NCBI GenBank assembly: GCA_035370245.1
Contig: DAOOVO010000009.1
Span: forward strand, 4,913 to 68,912
Reading direction: 5' to 3'
DNA: 64,000 nt
Source: Pseudobacteroides sp035370245
GTDB taxonomy: Bacteria; Bacillota; Clostridia; Acetivibrionales; DSM-2933
The translations under genes and the position numbers were made by a program. The stretch's first letter is position 1. Each line of letters begins with the position of its first letter. Below the pieces are notes generated by a model that was given only the letters and a program-made list of their open reading frames with translations, did no database searches and had not been told where the DNA came from. Shown in pieces: positions 34,784 through 42,598 of the stretch.

Positions 34784-35314
34784 ATGAAATTGTTACTGCA
34801 CATGTGTTGTGCACCGTGTTCGGTGTATCCGATAAGTGTTATAAGAGATGAGAATATTGAATTTGAGGGGTTATTTTATAATCCAAACATACATCCTATA
34901 GAAGAATTTAACAGAAGAAAAGAAAATGTGGGCATATTGTCACGTATTTTAAATTTTTCTGTGGCATATTCGGATGATTTTATGCAGCAGGAGTGGGAAG
35001 CATTTAAAGGAAATGACGAAGAAAGGTGTTTTTTCTGTTACAGTACAAGGCTTTACAAGGTAGCTTCTTATGCTGCTGAAAATGGGTTTGACAGCTTTAC
35101 AACTACTCTTTTGGTAAGTCCGTATCAAAAGCATGATATTATAAAGGAAATTTCTCAAAAGGCAGCACAAAAATATGGCGTAGATTTTTATTATAGGGAC
35201 TTCAGGCCGGGTTTCAGGCAAGGTCAACAGCAGGCTAAGGAAATAGGACTTTACAGACAAAAGTTCTGTGGGTGCATAATATCCTATGAGGAAGCTAAAA
35301 GCAGAGCAAAATAA
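34784..35314 (+). CDS. queH: Epoxyqueuosine reductase QueH
   Basis: A 176-residue protein of the former DUF208 family. QueH reduces epoxyqueuosine to queuosine in tRNA, replacing the unrelated cobalamin enzyme QueG. The metal-binding cysteines are visible: CCAPC (8-12), RCFFCY and FCGC. It starts nine bases after ruvB, so it ends the ruv operon; the link with recombination is positional only. Confidence 0.92.
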   Translation: MKLLLHMCCAPCSVYPISVIRDENIEFEGLFYNPNIHPIEEFNRRKENVGILSRILNFSVAYSDDFMQQEWEAFKGNDEERCFFCYSTRLYKVASYAAENGFDSFTTTLLVSPYQKHDIIKEISQKAAQKYGVDFYYRDFRPGFRQGQQQAKEIGLYRQKFCGCIISYEEAKSRAK

Positions 35315-35340
35315 CAAACGCTTTACATTAAATTTGCCAT

Positions 35341-35387
35341 AAATCACGACAATTTTTTTTCTTTTTAAAATTATGTCGTGATTTTTT
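35341..35387 (+). terminator. Terminator of the ruv-queH operon
   Basis: AAATCACGACA (35341-35351) pairs with TGTCGTGATTT (35374-35384), followed by a T run. The loop is T-rich. Confidence 0.88.
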
Positions 35388-35693
35388 ACGTTAGTATTAC
35401 AAATTCATTTCAATAGGGTTTCAGGTCTTAAAATGTCCATTCAAGTGTTATATAATATATTATGAAGTAATATCACTACATACAACAATAGTTTTAATGT
35501 GTTTTTGTTTATAAAAATTGTTATATTTTACATAAAAATATCTGAATAGTTTGAAAAGTGCGTAATCATTCTGTCAAATGGCACTTTGTAAAATATTATA
35601 TGCAATATATACATTTTAAACTATGGTTTAAGAGCTATTGGATACCGATAAATATAATGATATACAAAAGAGTAATCAAATGAGGTGTTAATA
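35388..35693 (+). other. Leader region of the amidase gene, no gene seen
   Basis: AT-rich DNA. It holds one notable inverted repeat, AAAGTGC (35555-35561) and GCACTTT (35581-35587), without a T run. No c-di-AMP or other riboswitch core was recognised, although this type of amidase is sometimes under such control. Confidence 0.35.
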
Positions 35694-37877
35694 ATGAGAA
35701 AAATTGGAGCAGTTTTGCTATCATCTGCAATTTCCATTGCGATGGTAACGACTTCCTTTTCTGCTGACACTGGATTGACGAGTGGGAAAACTGTAAATAA
35801 TACTCAAAATAATATAAGCATTAAAGTAAACGGAACAGCAGTCAAATCTGACGTATCACCTGTAATTGTAAATGATAGGACACTTGTGCCTGCCAGGGCG
35901 ATTTTTGAACAACTAGGTGCACAGATAACATGGGACGGAAAAACCAGGCAGGTTGGTGTGGCTTTAGGAGAGTATAAAATACTTCTCACAATAGATAACA
36001 AAAAAGCATTGGTAAACGATAAAAATGTAGAGATGGATGTACCTGCACAAATTTTGAACAACCGTACCCTTATTCCTTTAAGATTTGTCGGTGAACAGCT
36101 CAATATGAAAGTATCATGGAATGCAGCTGAAAAGCTTGTTACAGTTGATTATAAAAAAGATGGGGATGTAATGGCCGAGCTTGACGACATAATATATACA
36201 TCTGAAGGCAAAAATGATAAGGTCACTTTACATATTACAAACTGTTCGGATTATAATGTGTTTAAGATAGAGGATCCGGATAAAAATAGGATAGTAGTTG
36301 ATTTACCAAATACATATATGGCAATAAAAGATAAAATAAACATTAAGTCTGAACAGATAAAAGCTGTGAGATATTCTCAGTTTGAAGAAAAGGTTGTAAG
36401 GGTTGTTTTGGATGTAAATAGTAAATCCCAGTATAAGGTGGAACAGCAGCCTGACAAGTTGGTAGTAAGTATTCTCGGAACAAGTATTTCCGGAAGAGGT
36501 GATTTAGACAGGGAAGATATGCCGACTCCTTTGCAAACGCCTACCCCAACACCAACGTTAAAACCGACAAATACACCGATTCCGACACCTACTCATACCC
36601 CGAGTGCTACTGAAAAGCCATCCGGCAGTCCTAGTCCTACAAATTCATCATCTCAAGCTTTAGGAGATTCAGGTAATATAGATATTAAGTTTTCTTTGGA
36701 AGACAACAAGGAAATGGTAATGATAGGTGCAGAAAGCTTCCAGGGATATACTGTTGCAAGGTATACCGATCCTGACAGAATAGCTGTTGATATACCCAAT
36801 GCAAAAACAAGTAAGGATCAACAGACAATAAATGTTAACGGCAAGTACATAAAAAAGATTCGCTATGCAATGTTTGATGAAAAGACAGCAAGGGTGGTTT
36901 TAGATGTTTCAGGACAGGTTCAATTCAAATGTGATGTGGAAGATGGCAAGCTGGTTGTAAGAGTGGATCCTCCAATATTTAAAAATGTAGTATACGACAA
37001 TATGGGAGACAGGGTAGGCTTGACAATTAAGGGAGCAACTCTTACTGAGGGTGGCGAAAACTTAAAGAAGCATTATACAGGTACTTATAGCGAGAATGAT
37101 ATGGTTTATACAATAACTTTTCCATCCGGAAAGGCCAATCTTGATACGGGGATAATGTATATAGACGACAAGTATCTAAAGAGCATTGAAATAAAAAAAG
37201 ATAGCTCCAAGAATACTACAAGTATTATATTTACTGCTAATGAAAAATTTGTTTATAATGTATTTTCAAGGGCTAGTCTCAATGATACGGCCATCACAAT
37301 ATTAAAGCCTGCATTACCGGGGGAAAAGCTTATAGTTATTGATCCCGGTCATGGAGGTAGCGAACCTGGAGCAGAAAGCTTCGGAACAAAGGAAAAGACT
37401 TTTAATCTGGATATCTCCATGAGGTTGGACAAGCTTTTAAAGCAAGCAGGAATAAGATCTTACATAATAAGAGAAGAGGATATATATGTAGGTTTGTATG
37501 AGAGGGCGTATATCGCTAATGATTTAAATGCCACATTGTTTTTGAGTATACATAACAATGCTTATTATTCAGCAACAAAGGGTACCGAGACTCTTTATTA
37601 CCCTAATCGTTCCAATAGCAAAGGATTTACCAGTAAAAGGTTTGCACAGATTATACAGGATAACCTTATAAGTACGTTAAAAACTACAAACAGGGGACTT
37701 GTTGAGAGGCCCAATCTAGTAGTATTAAAAGCTACAAAGATGCCTGCAGCACTTGCAGAAATAGCTTTTATGACCAATAAGGATGATTTTGCATTGCTTC
37801 AGAGTGAGAGCTTCAGGCAAAAAACAGCAGAAGCCTTATATAAAGCCATTGTTCAAAGCTTTAACGAGATTGGCTAA
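35694..37877 (+). CDS. N-acetylmuramoyl-L-alanine amidase with AMIN domains
   Basis: A 727-residue secreted wall hydrolase. Parts in order: signal peptide (about 1-24), a copper amine oxidase-like N-terminal domain (about 40-155, with VNDRTLVPARAIFE and NNRTLIPLRFVGE), a first AMIN domain (about 165-265), a Pro/Thr linker of the TPTPTPTLKPTNTP kind (about 280-325), a second AMIN-like region (about 330-520) and a C-terminal Amidase_3 domain (about 545-727). The amidase holds the zinc ligands in IDPGHGG, SIHNN and the catalytic Glu in LAEIAFMTN. AMIN domains direct such enzymes to the septum or wall. The ATG at 35694 lies six bases after GAGGTG; the in-frame GTG at 35685 overlaps that site. Confidence 0.94.
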   Translation: MRKIGAVLLSSAISIAMVTTSFSADTGLTSGKTVNNTQNNISIKVNGTAVKSDVSPVIVNDRTLVPARAIFEQLGAQITWDGKTRQVGVALGEYKILLTIDNKKALVNDKNVEMDVPAQILNNRTLIPLRFVGEQLNMKVSWNAAEKLVTVDYKKDGDVMAELDDIIYTSEGKNDKVTLHITNCSDYNVFKIEDPDKNRIVVDLPNTYMAIKDKINIKSEQIKAVRYSQFEEKVVRVVLDVNSKSQYKVEQQPDKLVVSILGTSISGRGDLDREDMPTPLQTPTPTPTLKPTNTPIPTPTHTPSATEKPSGSPSPTNSSSQALGDSGNIDIKFSLEDNKEMVMIGAESFQGYTVARYTDPDRIAVDIPNAKTSKDQQTINVNGKYIKKIRYAMFDEKTARVVLDVSGQVQFKCDVEDGKLVVRVDPPIFKNVVYDNMGDRVGLTIKGATLTEGGENLKKHYTGTYSENDMVYTITFPSGKANLDTGIMYIDDKYLKSIEIKKDSSKNTTSIIFTANEKFVYNVFSRASLNDTAITILKPALPGEKLIVIDPGHGGSEPGAESFGTKEKTFNLDISMRLDKLLKQAGIRSYIIREEDIYVGLYERAYIANDLNATLFLSIHNNAYYSATKGTETLYYPNRSNSKGFTSKRFAQIIQDNLISTLKTTNRGLVERPNLVVLKATKMPAALAEIAFMTNKDDFALLQSESFRQKTAEALYKAIVQSFNEIG

Positions 37878-37911
37878 ATTAAGATAGTGACAAAATAATA
37901 AGATGCAATAT

Positions 37912-37960
37912 AAGCACTTCTTATATAAAGTTTAATTTATATAGAAGAAGTGCTTTTTAT
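37912..37960 (+). terminator. Terminator of the amidase gene
   Basis: A long hairpin: AAGCACTTCT with AGAAGTGCTT, continuing inward as TATATAAA/TTTATATA, then TTTTTATTTT. A clear, strong intrinsic terminator. Confidence 0.92.
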
Positions 37961-38013
37961 TTTGCTCTGCTAAACGTAAGATTAATAACGTATTTAATTC
38001 AGTTTGGATTGTA

Positions 38014-38045
38014 AAAACAAAACCTCTGTATGATTTACAGAGGCT
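38014..38045 (-). terminator. Terminator of the tRNA transcript
   Basis: On the minus strand CCTCTGT (38043-38037) pairs with ACAGAGG (38029-38023), followed by TTTTGTTTTT. It lies eight bases after the tRNA-Arg 3' end. Confidence 0.9.
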
Positions 38046-38050
38046 TTATC

Positions 38051-38126
38051 TGGCGCGCCTAGCACGACTCGAACGTGCGACCAACCGCTTAGAAGGCGGT
38101 TGCTCTATCCACTGAGCTACAGGCGC
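38051..38126 (-). tRNA. tRNA-Arg (anticodon TCT)
   Basis: A 76-base tRNA. The acceptor arms GCGCCTG and TAGGCGC pair with one G-U, the D arm contains AGCTCAGTGGATAGAGC, the anticodon loop is CTTCTAA with anticodon TCT reading AGA, and the T loop has TTCGAGT. The 3' CCA is encoded. Confidence 0.97.
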
Positions 38127-38141
38127 ATATTAAATTTCCAA

Positions 38142-38212
<71 letters not shown>

Positions 38213-38249
38213 ACATTCTTAAAATGTACTTCGTTCACCGACCTTTAAC

Positions 38250-38278
38250 ATTATACAAGGCCCATAAAAAATTGTCAA
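38250..38278 (-). promoter_or_regulatory. Consensus promoter for the tRNA pair
   Basis: On the minus strand TTGACA (38278-38273) and TATAAT (38255-38250) are separated by exactly 17 bases: a perfect sigma-A promoter, as expected for tRNA genes. It is back to back with the GntR promoter. Confidence 0.92.
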
Positions 38279-38306
38279 TATAAAAAATAAAAAAATTTAA
38301 TATTCA

Positions 38307-38335
38307 TTGACACATTGATTATCGTATGATATTGT
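38307..38335 (+). promoter_or_regulatory. Promoter of the YtrA-type regulator gene
   Basis: TTGACA (38307-38312) and TATTGT (38330-38335) with 17 bases between them. The operator-like palindrome begins five bases further on. Confidence 0.75.
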
Positions 38336-38340
38336 ATTAA

Positions 38341-38361
38341 TGTACTAGTTAATATAGTACA
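38341..38361 (+). promoter_or_regulatory. Operator-like palindrome at the GntR transcription start
   Basis: TGTACTA (38341-38347) and TAGTACA (38355-38361) form a perfect 7-base inverted repeat over the expected transcription start. The position and half-site style suit a GntR/YtrA operator, so the regulator probably represses its own gene. Confidence 0.7.
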
Positions 38362-38387
38362 CTTAATACAATCAAAGAGTGATGAGT

Positions 38388-38768
38388 ATGATAAAAATTG
38401 ATGCAAGAAGCAGTAAACCCATATATGAGCAAATTATTGACGGTATAAAGGAAAATATCATCAAAGGTGTTTTAAACCCGGGTGACAGGATTCCTTCTAT
38501 TCGTGAGTTGTCTAAAATTATAAGTGCCAATCCTAATACTGTGAGCAAGGCGTATCTTGAATTGGAGAGGCAGAAGGTTATAGAAACATTCACCGGAAAG
38601 GGTACTTTTGTCTCTAAAGACTATCAAGCAATTACCGATAGTGAACGAATTGAGGCTTTAAGAAAGAGTCTTAAAGATGCTGTAGTTGAAGCTCATTATC
38701 TGGGTATTGAGAAGGAAGAGCTTATTAATATGGTTATTGGAATTTATACTGAGATTGAAAGGAAGTGA
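38388..38768 (+). CDS. GntR-family transcriptional regulator, YtrA subfamily
   Basis: A 126-residue regulator. The winged helix-turn-helix of the GntR family (about 10-75; RIPSIRELSKIISANPNTVSK) is followed by a short C-terminal helical part of about 45 residues, as in YtrA proteins that control adjacent ABC exporters. The ATG at 38388 fits best; GTG and ATG codons just upstream (38379, 38382) overlap the GAGTG ribosome binding site. The gene downstream, where the ABC transporter would be expected, is a deletion product. Confidence 0.9.
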   Translation: MIKIDARSSKPIYEQIIDGIKENIIKGVLNPGDRIPSIRELSKIISANPNTVSKAYLELERQKVIETFTGKGTFVSKDYQAITDSERIEALRKSLKDAVVEAHYLGIEKEELINMVIGIYTEIERK

Positions 38769-38775
38769 AAAAAGC

Positions 38776-39213
38776 TTGGTTGAATTAAAAGGTGTCTATA
38801 AAAGCATTGAGGGAAATTCCATACTGAAGGATATAAACCTCAAGCTGGAAAAGGGAAGTATTTTCTATACATTGGGTTACTTAAATAAACCGGGTTCATA
38901 TGGACTTGGAGAAACTTTGATACGCTGCCTGATTTACATTGTATTGATTGCAATTGTATTTTTCATGTCAGTGCATATATTTAAAAAAAGCAGATATGAA
39001 AAGTTGGGGCATATAGCCACTGTGAGCGGTATGGAGAAGTTTTATCAAGGAGTTATATCATATTCTATAAGCTTTCTTGTGTTTGTGCTTGTATTGGTGA
39101 TAGAAGGCAATATAAGAATTGATTGGGCAGTCCTGTTTTGCATAATTATACCGATACTGTTGTATTTTTTACTTGGCAGGATTATCGGAAGATACAACAG
39201 CCGTATGAGTTAG
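38776..39213 (+). pseudogene. ABC transporter remnant: ATPase start fused in frame to permease end
   Basis: A 145-codon frame from TTG at 38776, eight bases after the regulator stop. The first 30 residues (LVELKGVYKSIEGNSILKDI, then NLKLEKGS) are the opening of an ABC ATPase, where the Walker A loop should follow. Instead the sequence jumps to YTLGYLNKPGS and then hydrophobic segments (LIYIVLIAIVFFMSV, ISFLVFVLVLVI, WAVLFCIIIPILLYFL), the end of an ABC-2 type permease. One deletion that removed most of the ATPase and the first part of the permease explains this. The fusion is in frame, so a small membrane protein could still be made, but ATP binding is impossible. Confidence 0.75.
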
Positions 39214-39924
39214 GAAGAGCGGGTAACGGAAATACAAAAATTGCCGAAATGATATTCCAATTCGGACTTACACCAGACGATGCAGGTAATTATGAGAACA
39301 ATCCTGTGGAAATAGCTTTAAGATACAGTAAAATTGATACTGCCATTTACTTGATAAATAAAGGAGTAAAACCCGAGGGCCTTGGCTATTGTTCTATTTT
39401 ACTATTTAGATTCTCAAATATCCGAAAAAAAGAAGTTGGAACTGATAGATGCAGTGATTAAAAGCAATCCCGATATGGATCAAAATGAGTGGGGAGTTGT
39501 TCTGGCATTTGCTGCTGATACGGGAGATATTACTCTCGTGGATAAAATACTTGAAAAGTGTGAACCAATGATTGTCAATGCAGGCCTTAAAACGTGGCTT
39601 ACATATAATACACCTTTTAATATAATACCCAAATTTGACAGAAAAATGTTGGATTATCTCTTTTCAAAGGGAGCGGAGCCGAAAAGCCGAGAAGCATATG
39701 AAGCACTTATTTATGCATTGAGAGGACTTGACATTGAGATGGTAAAATACTTTCTGGATAAAGGTGTTCCTGTGAATGATTTAAGCAGAATGAATGTACT
39801 GACTGAAGCAGTCCGGATAGGTAATCTTGAAATAGTAAAGCTTCTTATTGAAGGAGGTGCAGATGTCAACAGAAATAGAGTAGCAAAATTTTTTGGATAT
39901 GATTTAAATTTTGAAGGATTTTGA
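39207..39924 (+). pseudogene. Ankyrin-repeat protein remnant, 5' truncated and frameshifted
   Basis: The encoded peptides have ankyrin-like spacing: NGNTKIAEMIFQFGLTPDD, NPVEIALRYSKIDTAIYLIN and, in another frame, GLDIEMVKYFLDKGVPVND and RIGNLEIVKLLIEGGADVN. The frame changes at about 39378-39382 by one base (PEG then LAIVLFYYL), splitting the gene in two. No start codon with a ribosome binding site exists at the 5' end, which abuts the permease remnant, so the beginning is also lost. The second part, read alone from TTG at 39382, is about 180 residues. Confidence 0.72.
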
Positions 39925-39955
39925 CTTAGCCAATATATAGAAATTTTGATAAGAA

Positions 39956-39994
39956 AAGAGTGTTGCTCGACTTAAATAGCTTTGCAACACTCTT
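39956..39994. terminator. Terminator between ankyrin remnant and GH8 gene
   Basis: AAGAGTGTTGC (39956-39966) and GCAACACTCTT (39984-39994) pair perfectly. Flanks are A-rich on one side and AATTATTT on the other; it probably ends the GH8 transcript coming from the right. Confidence 0.8.
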
Positions 39995-40013
39995 AATTAT
40001 TTCACATTATTAT

Positions 40014-41420
40014 TTAATAAGTATAATTGAATTTCAAAGCTATCATGATAACATCGCTCATATTGATTGAACCGTCTTTATTTATATCACATTTTTCAAT
40101 GTAATTGCCGGAACCTCTTGTTGCATTGAAGCATGTAGCTAAAAGAATAACATCTGCCATATTAACGGATCTGTCTCCATTAACATCTTCTACCACTCTA
40201 TTGCTTGACTGTGTTGGAGTAGGAGTAGGAATTGAAGTAGGAGTTGGAGTAGGTGATGATGGAGTGTATTTCAAAGGATTTGGGAAGTTTCCTGTTAAGT
40301 GGAGCAAAATCATCATTCTCAAGCTGTTTCCATAGTAAGACCAGGGTGAAGAATAATCATCCTTTGTCTTTAATGTTTCATTGTACATTTCTTTAGCAAA
40401 ACCGGCATCAAAACCTGTCATGGCACCTGAAGCTATACAAGATACAAAGGTTGACGTATAGTTGTTGCTTATCTTGTTACCGGATACTGTATAACCGTCA
40501 CCAATATTTGATATACCATTATTTTTAAAGAATTTGGTCATAGCATCACAAATGGATTTTGCCTGTGGTGTTCCATACCAGCTGTAATCTATCGCAATTC
40601 TCCATGGAGTACGAATAGCATCATATTTGAAGTCGTATCCCTGACCGCTAGCCGGTGTACCTTGTGCCGTACACCAGTCGGGAACCAATCCTGTATTGCT
40701 GTTTCTGCACTTGTCGAGTATTTCATAGCATTTATCTGCAACTTTAAGCCAATTCTGATCTCCTGTAAACTCAGCATAAACCCTGTAATAACCGGGTGCG
40801 AAGTATGAAGGATTTGTTACGTTTGAGCCTCCCCACATGTCCCCAGGCTTTAAAACATATGTACCCGGTTCAACTTCTTTATTCATCATATTATTTATAA
40901 GTGCTTTAGCATCTGCTTCGTAAGAATTGCCCCATTTTTTTGTTGCAAATATAAGGGCTATAGCCATATCTTCTTCTGCGTCAGTAGCTGCACCACTGCC
41001 ACCTGTACCAACAAAGTTTCCGTTTGCATCAACTTGCCAGCCCATAAGACCGTTGGAGTTGAAATGTGCTTTTGCATATCTCCAAAGGCCGTCAAATGTG
41101 GTTCTGTCATCAAAGTAAACAGCAAGAATCATACCGTAACCTATACCTTCCGATACGGTATCATAGCTGTCGGATGAGCCTCTTTGAACTCTAAGGTTTC
41201 CACCTGCACCGTTTGATGTTACACGGGCAGCTTTCCACTGATTGTATTCATTGAGAAGCATTTCGTTGGCTTGTGCCTGGTTATCGGCCTGAGAACTTAA
41301 ACCGGCAGTATAAGTTACATTATAAGGAAATGATAAATCTGCTGCATTGCTGACATTAACAGTAACAATTGAAGATACTATTAATGTGCAAATTAAGAAA
41401 AATAAACCTAACTTTTTCAT
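40014..41420 (-). CDS. Secreted GH8 glycoside hydrolase with type I dockerin (cellulosomal endoglucanase-like)
   Basis: A 468-residue enzyme. A signal peptide (about 1-27, ending SNAA) leads to a family 8 catalytic domain (about 30-382). The catalytic-acid region TVSEGIGYG places the proton donor at Glu91; other family landmarks are ATDAEEDMA, GDMWGGSNVTNPSYFAP and KYDAIRTPWR. A Thr/Pro linker (about 388-406) joins a type I dockerin (409-468) with two calcium-binding repeats, DVNGDRSVNMADVILLATCF and DINKDGSINMSDVIMIALKF. The dockerin should plug the enzyme into a cellulosome scaffoldin. GH8 members cut cellulose, lichenan, xylan or chitosan; similarity to C. thermocellum CelA favours an endoglucanase. 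It is transcribed alone behind a long leader rich in inverted repeats. Confidence 0.96.
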   Translation of the reverse strand: MKKLGLFFLICTLIVSSIVTVNVSNAADLSFPYNVTYTAGLSSQADNQAQANEMLLNEYNQWKAARVTSNGAGGNLRVQRGSSDSYDTVSEGIGYGMILAVYFDDRTTFDGLWRYAKAHFNSNGLMGWQVDANGNFVGTGGSGAATDAEEDMAIALIFATKKWGNSYEADAKALINNMMNKEVEPGTYVLKPGDMWGGSNVTNPSYFAPGYYRVYAEFTGDQNWLKVADKCYEILDKCRNSNTGLVPDWCTAQGTPASGQGYDFKYDAIRTPWRIAIDYSWYGTPQAKSICDAMTKFFKNNGISNIGDGYTVSGNKISNNYTSTFVSCIASGAMTGFDAGFAKEMYNETLKTKDDYSSPWSYYGNSLRMMILLHLTGNFPNPLKYTPSSPTPTPTSIPTPTPTQSSNRVVEDVNGDRSVNMADVILLATCFNATRGSGNYIEKCDINKDGSINMSDVIMIALKFNYTY

Positions 41421-42124
41421 TTTAAATGATTTCCCCTTTCAAAATTCAATTTAATCTAATCTACACTCCAAATAAAATAAAATTAATATTGTACACAAAT
41501 ATACTTAAACCTCGTATGTTAAAAGTGATTATAAATCACATTTAACATGATAAATAAGCTTTGGCTTATTTATGACTATCTTTTTACACCTCCTACTCTG
41601 AATAAATAAAATAAAAAATAATTATGTTAAAATCATCACGCTTATCCACATTTAAGTAATTGTGTTAGCATAATAAATAATGATTTTAACTTAAAAGCGG
41701 GCTTACAAAGCTTAATGATTACTTTGCATGTTAAGGAGTGTACATTAACATAACCCGTCTCTTAATCTTTATAATATCCTTATATTTGTTAATAATACCA
41801 TAAATAGTTTATAAATGGAACAGAATAAAGTGCAATACACGTAACAGTGGAGAATGCAGATTTATTAGAAAGAATACAGCATAAATAGTTAATTGCATAA
41901 AATGGATGTATTTGAAGTATATTTTAGAATAATATACTTTAACAAATAAATCAGCGGATTTAAGTACTGCAAATTCGTGCCTTTCATAATTAATAAATAT
42001 AAGTTATGTAAATATTCACTTTAAATAACTATAGTACCTATTAGGTAATGTATAGATTTATCATTTTGTATAAATTAATTTTATCATAAAAAATATAAGG
42101 ACAAAACCATTAAATGAAAAAATG
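41421..42124 (-). other. GH8 leader/intergenic region with an array of inverted repeats
   Basis: No gene is seen in these 700 bases. Four inverted repeats lie between 41516 and 41751. One is a 33-base near-perfect palindrome (41516-41548) with 15-base arms and one mismatch. Next is a 10-bp hairpin ATAAATAAGC/GCTTATTTAT (41550-41573). Then come GTTAAAATCAT/ATGATTTTAAC (41626-41636 and 41680-41690) and ATGTTAA/TTAACAT (41728-41734 and 41745-41751). The heptamer TTAACAT occurs five times on either strand. A perfect AGGAGGTG (minus strand, 41594-41587) has no start codon after it. The remainder is AT-rich. Confidence 0.6.
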
Positions 42125-42598
42125 TTAAACATTATTCCATTTTGAATATGGATTTTTGGTTAAACTAGAGTTATAATACTTTGACTCGCCTGTTACCTCT
42201 TTGCCGATCCACTTTGGAATAGAGAACTGCTGATTTTCACTATCTAATTCTATTTCGGCAACAACAAGTCCTTCATTTTCTCCATGGAACTCATCTATTT
42301 CCCAAACAAATCCTTCATAACTCACTTTATATCTGTGCTTTTCAATTATGGGCTTTGTGCATAGAGTTTCCAACATTTCCTCCGCATCATTGAGCGGTAT
42401 TTCATATTCGTATTCTGCTCTTTTTATTCCTATATGGGGTCCTTTTATTGTGATGTAGCCTTTAGAGCCTGCTATTCTTACTCTAACAACCTTTCCGTTG
42501 CCCGAGCATATGTAGCCTTGCTTGTAAAGTACACCTTCAGAATCATTTTTGTAGTCGGTACCTTTTAAAAGAAACTTTCTTTCTATCTCACTGCCCAT
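42125..42598 (-). CDS. CYTH-domain triphosphatase
   Basis: A 157-residue single-domain protein. The signature EIERKF (residues 4-9) opens the CYTH fold, a beta tunnel lined by charged residues that binds triphosphates with metal; further conserved strands include VVRVRIAGSKGYITIKG, EYEYEIP, KHRYKVSYEG and VWEIDEFHG, and AEIELDSE. Bacterial members hydrolyse inorganic triphosphate or related compounds. It stands alone on the minus strand. Upstream, at 42735-42777, lies an intrinsic terminator with no gene before it, which suggests attenuation control. Confidence 0.92.
   Translation of the reverse strand: MGSEIERKFLLKGTDYKNDSEGVLYKQGYICSGNGKVVRVRIAGSKGYITIKGPHIGIKRAEYEYEIPLNDAEEMLETLCTKPIIEKHRYKVSYEGFVWEIDEFHGENEGLVVAEIELDSENQQFSIPKWIGKEVTGESKYYNSSLTKNPYSKWNNV

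Noticed and set aside
38772..39213. Functional ABC transporter gene
   Set aside because: No Walker A, signature or Walker B motif; only the extreme N-terminus of an ATPase and the end of a permease remain.
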